Positions 14,801 through 27,900 of a stretch of DNA of 64,000 bases are shown one piece after another. The translations under genes and the position numbers were made by a program. Position 1 is the stretch's first letter. Each line of letters opens with the position of its first letter. Under the pieces are notes generated by a model. It was not told where the DNA came from and searched no databases. It was given only the letters and a program-made list of their open reading frames with translations. The stretch is from Sciurus carolinensis (lineage: Eukaryota > Chordata > Mammalia > Rodentia > Sciuridae), in contig NC_062218.1 of NCBI RefSeq assembly GCF_902686445.1, positions 135,579,241 through 135,643,240 of the forward strand, in the 5' to 3' direction.

Positions 14801-15829
14801 TCAGTCCCTCCGAATGAACTTAGGCGTGTGGAGAGGCAGATGGGCATGGGCGCTGGGGCAGTGTACGTCTGGCGTTGAAAAGGTGATGGAGACTCTGCCA
14901 CGGCTCCTCTGCAAAATAAGAAGCAAGGTCATTGTCTGAAAAGGAAGAGTCGATGGGATGTCCGAGCTGCCAACACCCTGCTCTGCCCGCCAGACTAGAG
15001 TCAGAGCCTCCCCCTGCCGTGCTGCCATTCTTGGGTATTAGTTTATCAGTTTTCCAGGTCAAAAATCCTGCTCTTCTCTCTCCTTCCTCCATATAACCCC
15101 TAACCACCCGTTTGGTCACCCAGCAAGCCCCATTTCTCCTCTCTGACTAGTGCCTCCTGACTCACTCTCACCTCTTCGTTGCTACCTCATCACCCACCCA
15201 AGGACACCTGCAGTGACCCCTGAGCCCCCCATTGCTCCTCCATGCCAAACCCTTCAGTGACATCCTGCTGCCGTTAGGATCAAGCCCTCTCCCTCCCGTA
15301 TCTTGGAAACAAGACTCCATCCTTGGCTGGACCCTGCTCCCAGGCCCTCCCTCCACTGCATTCTGCTCCATTTCTCTTTGCTCCTCAAAAGCTTGGGGTG
15401 TTCTGAGCTTTCCTTCCCTCCCCTGCCCCCCCCCCTTAACTTGTTTCTCTCACCTCCTGGACTCGGCCATCCTGGGGCAGCTCCTTGTTGAGTGCTTGGA
15501 ACTTCCTGTGTTTCCCCCAGAGACAGGGTTTCCTTAAGTGTCTGTCTGCTGAATAAACATTCCATGAGTCAAAGGTCCTGCCCCTTGTACTCACTACTGG
15601 GTCCCATTCTTCACCTCCGGCAGCTCCCGGCTCATAGTGGGCCATCCATAAATACTTGTTGATCAACTGGCCACATGTTCTATGTGACCTCATTCTATAG
15701 TGAGGTTTGAGGTGTGACAGGAACAGAGGAGGCACTGGTTGGGCCAATACTGGAAAGTGTGGAGCCCACTTTCTAGAATGTATGGCATCATTAACCAATT
15801 ACAGCTGTCCCTCAGTCTCCCCCCGCACC

Positions 15830-15903
<74 letters not shown>

Positions 15904-18900
15904 ACACACACACACCCACATCTTTCTTCTAAGTGTTCTCTGTAAGCCTTCACCTGCTGTGGGGCAATTATCTGCGGCAGCACCCACCAGTGTTTATGGT
16001 CCCTTTCAAAGCCCTCATGCACACCTAACCTCAGGGCTGGACCACAGGCACCCCCACCCCAAACCTCTGCTCACACCCACAGATCCATGTACCCTTACTC
16101 CAGTTCTTCCCTCTCCCCAAAATGTTTTCTCTCGATAGAAATAAGCCAACCCATGGTGAACCCCAAACTTATTTTTTTAAGCAGGAACAAGGTCAATGAT
16201 TACTCAGTTGCTAGAACCCAACATGAATCAGCACCAACCAGCTTCATGAAATAAATGCATGAACCAATCAACACATGTGGTAATTGTCATTACCCCCACA
16301 TGACCATCTGGGCCCTTCCAAGGACAAAGATGCCTCTTCTGCTCTGCCACTTGGCCTTGGGACTGACTGATGCTTATTTGTATAGCTATTACAGGAAACA
16401 GTTGTGACCCCATTAAAGCCTTGGCAGAGGTGAGGTGACAAGTAACTGTGCTGAGAACAGGCAAAGGGACCTTCTCTGCCTTCGATGCTGATGGTGGCTT
16501 CTCTGCTTATGTTTTGCAGGTCCTCCAGTAAGTGTCCTGGCTTTGCGCTCTGCTCCTGAAAGATAAGGCATTTATTTGGTTCCCTCTCTATAGCGCACCC
16601 TTGAAAATAATTTTGGGTTAGAAAGATGTGTCCTTTAAAAAAGAAAAAGAAAAGGTTGGAGGTGTAACTCAGTGCTTGCCTAGCATGTGTGAGGCCCCGG
16701 GTTTGATTCCCAGTCCTGAAAAGAGAGAGAGAGAGAAAGAGAGAAAGAGGGGCAGGGGCCATATTTTTATTTAACTGGCAGCTGAATGCACGGCAAGCCC
16801 AGAATTCATGGGTGTGACTTGCCTGCTGAAACATTCTGTGACTGGCACAAGTTTGACTGCTCCTCACCAAATCTTCAGCTCAACTTAGCGCACAGAAATG
16901 CAAGCACCATGCCCGTGTTTGTGAAATGGTCTGCAGCTGCTGATATTTTTAAATGCATTTTATCAGATGAGCTTTGGCAAAAGAGGCTGTAGAGTCAGGC
17001 AGTGGTTCCAGGAATGAATTGGGCTTTGTCACCAGGTCCGGGGTTCATTCTTTACCAAAATGTCTCCCTCCCTGCATTAGACAGCTGGGACCTCATGAGC
17101 CTAAGTGGCTGATGAAGGTGTTGAGATGGCAGCAGAAGGAAATGCCACTGTGTTTAAGAAGGATGTGAGAAGCACCAAGCAGCCCCCAAATTTCCCTCAG
17201 CCAGCCGGGGCAGTTCCAAAGCAGGATAAGTGGCCTCGGAAATCTTACCTTCTCCAGATCCGGGGATGCTTCTGTCTTTGATTCCTCTTGGCAGTTTTTC
17301 AGAGCCTGATAAATCCTGATGAATCCATTCAAGAAGCACATTGACAGTCAGTTTGAACCAAAATTAACCTTCCAAAGGAATTCTTTTGAGCTGAGCCCTT
17401 TTGGTTTCTAACTTTTTTGCCATGATTCATTTCCCCCATCAGCACCCTTCAGAATCTGGGCTTCTCGATGCATGTAGCTCCACTTTGAGCCAAAAAAGCA
17501 AGCCAACAAAAATGCGTAGATGTATTGGCCATGAGGGAGGTTTCCTTGTGGGGATGTTCCTGGTTGTCCCCGGAGGCTCTCTTGTGTGAACTCCCTGAAA
17601 TGCAAAATACAGAACCGTTGACTGATTTTTTTTAATTTGGTTGTTGAAATACTAGATATATTAAACAGATGCAGAAATGTTCAAGCGACAACTTGCAAGG
17701 AACCAGAAGGAGGGAGATGGCTGCCCGTGTGGGGAACGTTGCTTCAATTAGGGCTGACCTACGCTAGGGGACGGAGAAGCATCTAGTAGCCATGAATGTC
17801 CCCATTCATCCATCCTAGTGGCACCAGGGAGGAAATGAGTATCTTCTTTGAGTCCAACTTAAGGAATATTTTCAGTTCCTGATTCGGTCATGGTAGATGT
17901 GACAATGCCCTCCTGAACCTCGTGTCCCCATATGGTCTTCACCAAGTGTCCCAGATGACGTGGAAGGGACAGACATGAATGCACACCCTGGTGGCTCCAA
18001 TGGAGACTCACATCCCTTCCAGCTGGCCCCCCCACAGGCAGGGGAAGGGTGCTCTGTCCCCCAGACCCGTCGGAGCCCTGGTGTCCTCCTCCCTAAACAG
18101 CGAGCTACCAACCAGCAGACGCTGCTGCAAACCATGCAGAACATGGCGGGGGGGATGCGGGGCCCTGACTGAGTCCTAAGTGTTGCCAGATGGTTTGCTG
18201 CCGAAAGTCTGATTATTAATGACATATTAATTACCACAGGGGCAATCAGGACGAGATGGCTACCCGGTAATTTGTCATTTATTTTTTGTTCTCTCTGCCC
18301 TTTCCTCTTAAGCCGATATCCTTTCCCTGGGACTTGACTGAACTGTCTCCTCTCCTCTCTTCCTCCTCTGCTCCTAAGTAGCTGTGATCTTTCTGTGGAG
18401 GGGGTTAGCAGGAGGTCTGCGCAGACTCAGGTCATGCAGGTTTCCAGGTCACTGGAGACAAGCCAAGAGGCTTCCCACAGGTGTCCCAGAAGCATTGAGT
18501 CCACCCAACACTGTACCCTCCAGCACAGTGTGCCAGCTCTGAGCCGAGGGGGCAGCCTGTGGCTGAGGGGTTCCCTCCCAAATGGGTCTGGCTGCCAGCC
18601 TCTTCCCAGTGGGCAGGGGTCCCTGTCCCAGCTCCCCCATGTCATGTCAGGAACAGGGCTTTGGTTGATTCCAGTTTGGCCTTTGAGGTATCATTACCTC
18701 TCAGTCCTTCCTCCTTTGCTGGAGTAGATGCCCCCAACCCAGGCCTCTTGGGCACCACATCAGAATCAAGAGGGGACATGGCCCTGTCACTGTCAAGTCC
18801 TGCAGAAGTTAGGGACTGTGACAATCACATACAGAAGTCCTGATGCATCAGAAAGAGCAGGAGTGAGGCCAGTGGAAGGGAGTTACTTAGCATCACCATC

Positions 18901-21900
18901 AGGTGAAGAGACAGATTTATTCTGTGCCTTCAGGACAGGAAGATGCCGGGAGGGAAATGTTGGTTGATTCAGAGTCCTCTCTAATGACCAGATCCATCCA
19001 GGGTCAGGATGGGCTGGTGATGGACGTAAGTGGTCCCCAGTTCTGCGGATGCTCTCCCAGGAGTCTGAGGAAAGCAGTACTGTCTCCAACAGCAGGGAGA
19101 CCTGGAATTGGATTCCAACTCTCCAGGCTCTTGGCTGGGTGACCTCAGGGAAGGTACTCACCCTCTCTGAGCTTCCATTTCCTGCTCTGTGAATGGGGTA
19201 ATGAAAGCCTCCTGTACTGTGTAAGAGTTGGGATTAAATAAGACCAAGGAGGTGATAGCTATGCATAAAGCACAAAGCGGGTCACAAACTCAGCCCTGCA
19301 GGACTGGGTGGGAACATTTATCTTATGCCCAAAGCAACCCTGTGCTAGCTCCAGAGTAGTGTAGTCTCCCAGTTGATCAAGGCAGCTTCTCCAACAGCAG
19401 GCAACCTGGCATCTCAGACAAGAAACTCACAGCTCTGCGTGAATAAAGAGTGAAAGGTGAAAGGCAGCCATGATCCCCTTCATCCCCCAGGGAGCATCCA
19501 GGGGGCCAGGGTCCTACCACCATCCCAGCCACCTTTTCCTGATTAAGAAGCAGTCAGCTCCCCTATTCCTGCACATGGCAGCCAGAGCCTTAGGGAAGCA
19601 CAGGTTTTTGCTAAAATATTTCAGCTTCCACTGGGGGATTATTAGCTTTCCCAGCTCAGGTGTACTGGAATCTTTTTTACATAGCTACTCGTGGGAGACC
19701 TGGTTAAGTGTTCCCCTCCAGGGTTTCTCTTTACAGATGCTGCTCAACTTACGATGGGGTTACATCCTGGTACCCCATCCTAAATTGAAATTTTCATAGA
19801 TCAAAAATGCATTTATAGTGCACATCTATAATCCCAGGGATTTGGGAGGCTGAGGCAAGAGGATCACAAATTTAAGGCCAGCCTCAGCAACTTAGTGAGA
19901 CCCTGTCTCAAAAGAAAAAGGGCTGGGATCAGTGGTAGAGCATCTCTGGGTTCAATCTCCAGTATCAAAAAAAAAAAAAAAAAAAAAAAGAGGGAAGAAA
20001 AAATTTATAAAGAGAAAGCCTATAATGTGCCTAGCCTACAAAACATGCTAGCTTAGCAACACATCACTGTGGGGTCTCAGCTATTTTCCCTCGTGATCTT
20101 GGGGCTGGTACCACATATCACTAGACTGGAACAAGATCCAAATTCACAATCTGAGGTACAGTGTCTACTGATGGCATATATTGCTTTCCCACCATTGTAA
20201 AGTTGAAAAATCAGTGGGCACCACCATAAGTCAGGTCCCTAAGCGTTTTCACACATCCAAAGGGGAGGGCTAGGAGGTTGGTGAGTGATCTTATTTCTCT
20301 TCTCCCCCATGTTTGCTTCCTCTGGGCAAAGGATGGCCGGGAGCCCTTTTCCCCAGCTATGACCATCAGAAAGGATATTGGCTGATGATGGTGATCATTT
20401 TTTCCAAAGTGAGGCATCTGTTCCCCCCACCACCACAGAGGATTCTCCTCTCCCTGCCTTCCTCTCAGGACCAGGGCAGAGTAGGGGTTAGCCAGTGTCT
20501 CTGTGGGTGACAGACAAGCAGGAGGCTGATGTGGAGTTAAGCAGCCGGGGTTTGAATCTGGTTTTGCCACTCACTAGATTGGAGCCTCAGGCAAACCACC
20601 TGGCATCCCTGAGTCCCAGGCTCCTTCCTTGTAAATGGAGGATGATAAAGGTCCCTTTCTTAAGAAGCCTGGGTTTGGGTGAAATTAGTTCACAAGTACC
20701 CAGAATGACACAGGTCACAGCAAATCAAGGTTGCCAGTACTTGGGGACACTAGAAGATTGTTGGGAATTAAACAGGAAGTTTAGTCTGTGACAGATGTTT
20801 GGCTCCAAGCCTGTCCCAGAGAAGGGACTCTGTGAATGCTGGGATTTGGGAATGTAGGGATGGATGCGTATGGAACCCAAATGGCCCCTGGCTTGAAGCT
20901 GAGAGCTTCCTGGAAGGGAAACAGGTGAGGACCCAACTAAACTCACTTGCTGTTTGTAGGCAGCTCTGAGTCTGGTGGTCCTGAAAGCAGCATCTCTAAT
21001 CACTGAGAAGTTCCAATCAGGCTGGGCCCAGTGAGGGGTAAGGAGATCCTGTCAAAATCTCCAGGAAGCTGGTATCTCAGTCCCCAATTGACCTTTTCCA
21101 GAGGCCAGTCTGGTCAACTGTCATACAGACCCCCTTCTCCACACAGATTTGGGCCTCTTCTCTGGCGGGGGTGGTCCCCTGTTGGTTCAGTATATTAGTG
21201 TCACAAGCATCACAGTAAACTCACCAAGCTGTGTGCCTCCAAACCCTGCTGGCTTCCGCTCCAAGAGGAAAAGCAGGCCCATAGGAGGAAGGGAAGGACT
21301 TTTGTGGGCATGGGGGACCAATGTGTTTTGAACTGGAAGTTTGATCTTTTAGCCTATGGAGCACAGGAGAGCTCAACCCGCTTTTGACTTAGAATGTATT
21401 TACAGATAGCTCCATGCAGCCATCCCAGAGGTTGGGGTCGCTGCCAGATGCCAAGTGACTTTGGCCACCTACGAGAACCCTTATGTGCAGAGGATCACCA
21501 CGGGCTTCAAGCTGGTCAGGCCCACATCCAGATCTTGGCTCAGTGTGTGAACTCAAAGAGGCCCTTGACCTCTCAGAACCTGGGGAGTTCACAGCTGCAG
21601 AGTTATAGGCTTAAATTAGATACATACAGAACGCCATGTCCAGTCCCATGTGTGGCAGCCCCTCCCTAAGTATGGCTATCTTCCTCATTGCTAAATGCCT
21701 CAAGAGAAGGAAAGACAGGCTTGAGAAATCATCCCAACTGAGCACCGTGACTCACGCCTGTCATTCCAGTAATTCTCGAGGTGATGCAGGAAGATTGCAA
21801 ATTCAAGGCCAGCTTCAACAACTTAGGGAGACCTAAAAATAAAAGGTCTGGGGATATAGCTCAATGGTAGAGCATCCTTGGGTTCAATCCCCAATATAAT

Positions 21901-24900
21901 AAAAGAGAAAGAAATCTTCTTAATCTTACACATTGCATATACACATTGAAATATCTCTCCATATAATCAATTAATGATCTTTTTATTCACTGTGCTGGGG
22001 ATGAAACCCAGGGCTCACACATGCTGGGCAAGCACTCTACCACTGACCTACATCCTCAGCCCAAAATAAAATTTTTAAAAAATGAAAAAGAAAAACTGGT
22101 GAGTGGGGGGAAAGAAGAAGAATATGATAAAATCATTCTAATTGAATGATTAGACATACATTTGGGACATTTGGAATGGAAGATGGTTTTGACAGTGGTC
22201 AGTTTGAGAAAAAGTTTTTTTTATTGTTGGTTTTGATTGGGATATTGATTATCGGTTTTGATTGGGGTATTTATTATTGTTGTTGGGTTTTTAATATTTG
22301 GTTTGTTTTTGTTTCTTTTTGCATCTTAGTGAACTTTAAGACCATCCTCAAGGAAGACATTTGTTCTCTTTTTGCCAAACTGTTGGCAATTTCTAAGGGG
22401 AAGTAAGAGCAAGAACAAAATAAAGCAAAGGGCTGTGGTGGAGACCATGTTGCCTGAGTTTTCTGCATTCACCCTGCCTGGCCCCTCAGCTGAAACCAGG
22501 TCCACATGTGCAGGCAATACAAGTGGCTAAGGGACATGGGGCATCAGGGCCACCCACATCTGTGGGCCAGGTTGTGGACTCAAGGTGGTCAGAGCTGACA
22601 AGGACCCTGGGGTCACCTTGTCATGCCCTCCCTGAAGAGGCTGACCTGACCTCTCTGTTCCGGAGGGTTAATTAACAGCACTCTGGTTATAACAGTGCAT
22701 GTCTGCTGCAGAACATTTGGAAAAACAGAAAAAAGCACACATAAAGACTAAAGCAATCATCTCTACTCCTACTCTCCACCAATAAGTCTTCTCAGTATTT
22801 TGCTGGTTGCTCTTCTAGGATTTTATACATGCAAGCTTGTTTTAATAGTTATCATCATAAAAATGGGATCACAAGGAACACACTTTCTTATAGTCTCTCT
22901 TTTTCACTTGAGATATCATGAGACATTTCCACATCATTAAAAATCCTCATAGAAAGTAATGGCTACATAGTATTTAATCATATGTATAATATATTTAACC
23001 AGTCTCCAAGTTATACTATTTATATTAGCAATTTTTCATCCTTAGAGTCAACATACTGAGAATAAATGTAGACTTATTTCCATGATTATCTTTATAGAAT
23101 AAATGTCTAGAAGTCGAATTGCTGCACCAAAGGGTTTGCACATGTTTAAAGCTTTTGATGTGTATTGCCAAATTGCCCTCTAGGAGGCTGTACTAATTTA
23201 CATTCCCACCAACAGCGTATGAAAATGCTGTTTCCCCAAACTCTGGCCAACTGTGGGTATTATTTAATTTATTTCAATATGATAAGTTTAAAAATATATG
23301 CATGTATGGATGGATCTTGTTTTAATTTGAGGTACATTTGCACTAAAAGTGTAGTCTTAAGAGATCAAACCAGTTTTGATAAGGTTTGCGTAGTCCTAAC
23401 TGCCACCTGGTGGTATATCCTGGAATTGCAGGTTTAGAGGTTAAAGAGGAAATCATCAGCCTTCAAGATCTTTCAGCTCCCAGTTGATCCAGGGATAGGC
23501 AGATATCATGGAATCAGAGTTATAGGGGGAATTCTCAGGACAGAAAATTGTGAATCAAAAATAGGACCTTCAGAGGAACCTTGGGCACAGCACTCACCCC
23601 AAAAGGTAATTGGGGCAATAATCAGCATTTATGTTGATCAAGTAATTTTGCCATCTCATAAATAGAAGACTTGATTCTGTTCAACAAATCTGGTTGATGT
23701 CAAGTCCAGTGCAGGACCCTGGGGTAGAATAATGATGTGTCAGAGCCAGTGGCAGTCTTTGGAGAGCTATGTGGGATAGAGAGGAAAGAATGATTAGGGG
23801 CACAAGGTGATCTTCCTAAAGATATCTTATTTATCACAACCTGTCTAAGCTGCAACTTCTGACTAAGATAAAAAAAAAGACTTGTCTGTCTCCACCTTGA
23901 CTTTTGCATGGAAAACATTAGACTTTCTCATCAACTCTATTTCCTACATTAAAATCTTTACTTCTTAACTTCTTCTAGTACTTTTATTTTCTTGAGTCTT
24001 TTTTTTTTTACAATTTTTAAAAATTTATTGGTGTCTTATAGTTGTAGATTTTCTTGACTCTTAATGTTGATCTTTCATTACTTTCTGGTCTGTTTTGCAA
24101 CTTCAGAAGATAATGCAAATAGTTCTTGAATACAGTTGAATGTGTTAAGAGAAAAAATCTGGGATGTGATGAGCATGCTGGCTGAGTAGATGAACAGGTA
24201 CCTTTTGGATTAAATAATTAAGAGACTTGTGGAGAAGGTGACATTTGAATTTGAGGCTTAAAATGTTGAGAAAGATGCAGAGACCTTAGGGAAGATGTGT
24301 TCTCAGCAGAGGAATAAGCAAGTGCACAGGTCATGAAGTTGGAGCAAACTTTATGTGTCCAGACACCCCTGGATGACTTGGACAGAGTTATGCAGGTCGA
24401 GCGTTCCTAATCCAAAACTCCAAAATACTTCAAAAACTGAAACTTTTTGAGCACCCACAGGCTGCCACTCCTGACCTCACAGGATAGCTCACAGTCAAAA
24501 CGTAGGCGCACTGAAAATACTGTATAAAATTGCCATCAGGCCAGGCAAAGTGGTGCACGCCTATAATCCCAGAGGCTCAGGAGGCTGAAACTGGAGGATC
24601 CAGAGTTCAAAGCCAGCCTCAGCAACTTAGTGAGGCCCTAAGCAACTTAGTGAGACCCTGTCTCTGGATAAAAGATTTTTTTTTAAAGGGGGGAGGGGAC
24701 TGGGGATGTGGCTCAGTGGTTAAGCACCCCTGAATTCAATCCCTGGTACCAAAAAAAAAAAAAAAAAATGCCATCAGACTCTGTGTATAAACTATATATG
24801 AAATGTAAATGAATTTTGTGTCTAGACTTGGGTCCAATCCCCAGATTACCTCGTTGTGTATATGTAGGTATTCTAAAATCTGACAACAAATCCAGAATCT

Positions 24901-27900
24901 GGAAGCTTTCTGGTCCCAAGCATTTCAGATACAGGTTGCTCCACCTGTATATTGAAAAGTCCTTCCTGGCTACAGGGCAGAGATAGGAGAAGGGGGTCCC
25001 AGTAGCAGGGAGTTGCAGTAATTCACTTGATGAGGTTCAAATCAAGAACTGAGAAATGAGAGCCAGTGGGCAGCCTCAGAATCTCCCAGGTCTGACACTG
25101 TCCACAGGATCCATCTGGCTAAACTCACGGGAGCTGAGGGACCTGGGGCTGCACATTGTCTCCGGCATCAGTCATGGCAGTACCGACAGCCGAAGCCCCA
25201 GGGAACAGCATGAGCTCTGGGCTGAAATGCGGGCTGTGAGACAGGGCCCCAGCCTGGGACCAATTTTGAAATGAATAACTCAGTTGGACTGTTTGGAATT
25301 AATCAAGTGAACAAAAAAGGACCACAGAGCCCCACACATTCATATGCTTTCTTGCACTCTCATAGTTCAAAAACAGCTTTGATTGTAAAAATGTAATTAG
25401 TTAAATGATTCATCTGTAATACCCGAAATTCATCTGGTTTTTGGATTTCAACATCCTCCATTTCATTTTTATCTGACCCCTGCAGGGCCACTCCCCAGCC
25501 CCCCAGATTCTGGGCAGAGTAAGAACGTGATGAAAGCAGACCTCCTGAGTCCCCAAAATGGCCCCCAGATTGGAACCTAAGGAGATGTAGTCAGACCAGC
25601 AGGAAAGGGCCACCGTGCTGGCCTTTCTCCTCAGTGTTCAGGACACCTAGAGTCCAGTCACTCGTCTTGGTCTAGCACTGTGTCCCCAGCTTCCCCATGA
25701 ATATCACAGAAGGGGTAGCTAAGAGATAGGAGTGGCTACACCTATTCAGAGAGTTCTGTCCTTCGGTTCCAGGGGCCTCATTTGCCCTCTCAAGTGTTTT
25801 GCATCTCCTCAGCAGTGGCCTGGGGTCCTCCGGTACCCATCCAGCTCTGGGAGATCACTGAGCCGGGGCAGCTCTGTGGGAGGCCAGTCAGAGGAGATGG
25901 GCCCTGTGCTTTGCTGGTTGATCTGTATGACATCTTTGCAGAGTGGTACCCTCCAGGCTGGTGGCTGGCTGGCATCTTTTCCCACTTACCCAGGCAGCAA
26001 AGCACCCCCACAGCACCCTCAGCCTATTGCATGGAAAAACAAGCTCACAGACCTGCACAAGATCCCAGAGCCAAAACCAGGGTGTCCAAGGAAATAGACT
26101 TGAAAGAAAGCAGTTGTGGGGGTATGAAGCTGCTCCCGCCGACTTCTGAAATCAGGGACTGGTCCCATGTCCAGCCCAAGCAGTGGAGAGGAAATGGGCT
26201 TTGGGTCCCCATAGACCGTGTGACCTCAGGTGCATCCCTCTAAGCCTGAGCCTCATCAGACTTTGGAAGAATCAGGTAGATGCCCAGAGCTGGGTGCATA
26301 GACTGGGTTCAGTGCATAATCATTCCTACTTCCATGATGGTCACAGACCCCAGCGAGGGAACTCTTGAGGCTAAAGGAGCCCCACTTAGGTCAGGATCCT
26401 CAGTGCCCAATATCCTGGCTGACCTCTCAGACCCACCGCAGGGCAGGAGTCACTCCCCACCGGTCCCGCCAGCTTTCATCATGTCAAGAGCGCCCTCTAG
26501 TGCTCACAGGTGGGTACCTGTGCTGGTGGGAAATGGGACATTCATTCATAGAATGGTTCCCTTGACAGTTGGTTCATTCAACAAATATTTATCCATTTCC
26601 CACTGTGTTCCAGGCACTTTGGCATTTGAGACATAGTGACAAGAAATACATCCAGGTGTCCTTACCCCCTTAGATCCTATGGTTTAGTGGGAGAGACAAT
26701 CAACACTCACATGAATTCTAGTCTCACTATGGACTAATCAGGGCCAAAAGGGTACAGATTACTACAAGCACCTGTAACCTGGGGTCTGTCCTCGGGGGTG
26801 ACAGGTGCTGCCCCAAAAAAGAAAGGTGTGAGATGAGGTCAAAGGCCAAGTAGGTGCTGACAAATGGAGAACTGCAGGGGGGACCCCGATAGAGGGTTGT
26901 GCCTGAGATGGGCCAAGAGGACAAATGACTGGGGCATCTGGCTTCGCAGAGGAGTCAGCAGCCACCTTTCCACCTTGGGGCTCCATTCCAGAGAGGTGGA
27001 CAAAGAGGGATTGACAGCTTAAAATTCCTCCCCTGGGCTGGAGCCTGAGACCCTCAACTTCCCAGTCATGTGGAGGTTCTGGCCATAACTGAGGCAGAGC
27101 TGCAAGATAGAGGGTCCAACCTGGGAAGAGTTGGGCTTAAACAAAACCTTTGCAAACCCATCAGACTTCCCAGGAAGCAGTGAGTTCCCTGTCACTGGAG
27201 GTGTGCAACTCAGGGCTGCACAGCCACCTGTCAGGAAGAGAGTCTAGGGAGAAGGTAACCCTGACAGGTCATCTCCCACACCAGTGGTGGGTCATTTCAC
27301 CAATGGAGCCTCTTTTTTGGCCTACTCAGACCCAAAGGCAATGGACAGGATGGCACAAACCCTGCTTAGAGAACTGGGGAAAGGACACTTGGATATTCAT
27401 GAAGGTCCCTTAGCCAGGCTTACGGTGGGCACTGGAGCCTCAGTGATACAGCCACCAGGGTCACCATGGGAAGGAGGACTGGCAAGAAGACAGAGCAATG
27501 AGCCAGTACCTGTGGTGGGGTGTGGAGGGGAGACCAGCCGTCTGTCTGGAGGGTCCTCCTGCAGCTCCCCTCTTATCAGCACATCCTTGGTTTTCCAACC
27601 TCCCTTCCTGTGGCAGCACCCCTGACTCCCACCAGACTGGAAGGAAGTGCTTGGGATGCAGCTTTCCTTGAATGCCAGACCAAGGGGTGTGACTTGGCCT
27701 GATGGGCAGAGGGTCAGGATGTGCCAGGTACTGCTGAAGTCAAAAGAGGGATGGAAAGATGGGAGATTTGGGCTGGTGTCCCAGGCCAACCTGTCCATGC
27801 CTGGCTCTCAGTTTTCTCATCTATAAAACGGGGATGATAATGGCACCTGACTGAACCACCAGGGTCGGTGATGTCCAGAGAGAAGGCAAGAGCGTGGTCA

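Larger units (their letters stand above)
2847..16519 (+). other. COL23A1: Intron 3 of COL23A1 (13.7 kb)
   Basis: Large intron with no supported exon. It holds an L1 3' end with a nested SINE (5041-6146), a Tigger/MER2-like DNA transposon (6148-6473), antisense L1 pieces (9590-10135, 11388-11708), an LTR-like fragment (10143-10475), L2 relics (8150-8460, 12985-13580, 15165-15675), several SINEs and a CT microsatellite (15830-15901). The stretches 2850-3550, 4050-4570 and 11740-12980 are C/T-rich and I could not classify them; the open frames in them look like composition artefacts. Confidence 0.85.

Noticed and set aside
15707..16138. Serine/leucine-rich open frame
   Set aside because: Product of the CT microsatellite at 15830-15901.
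16268..16870. 200-codon open frame on the minus strand
   Set aside because: Crosses a SINE and the antisense of exon 4; no homology, no start context.
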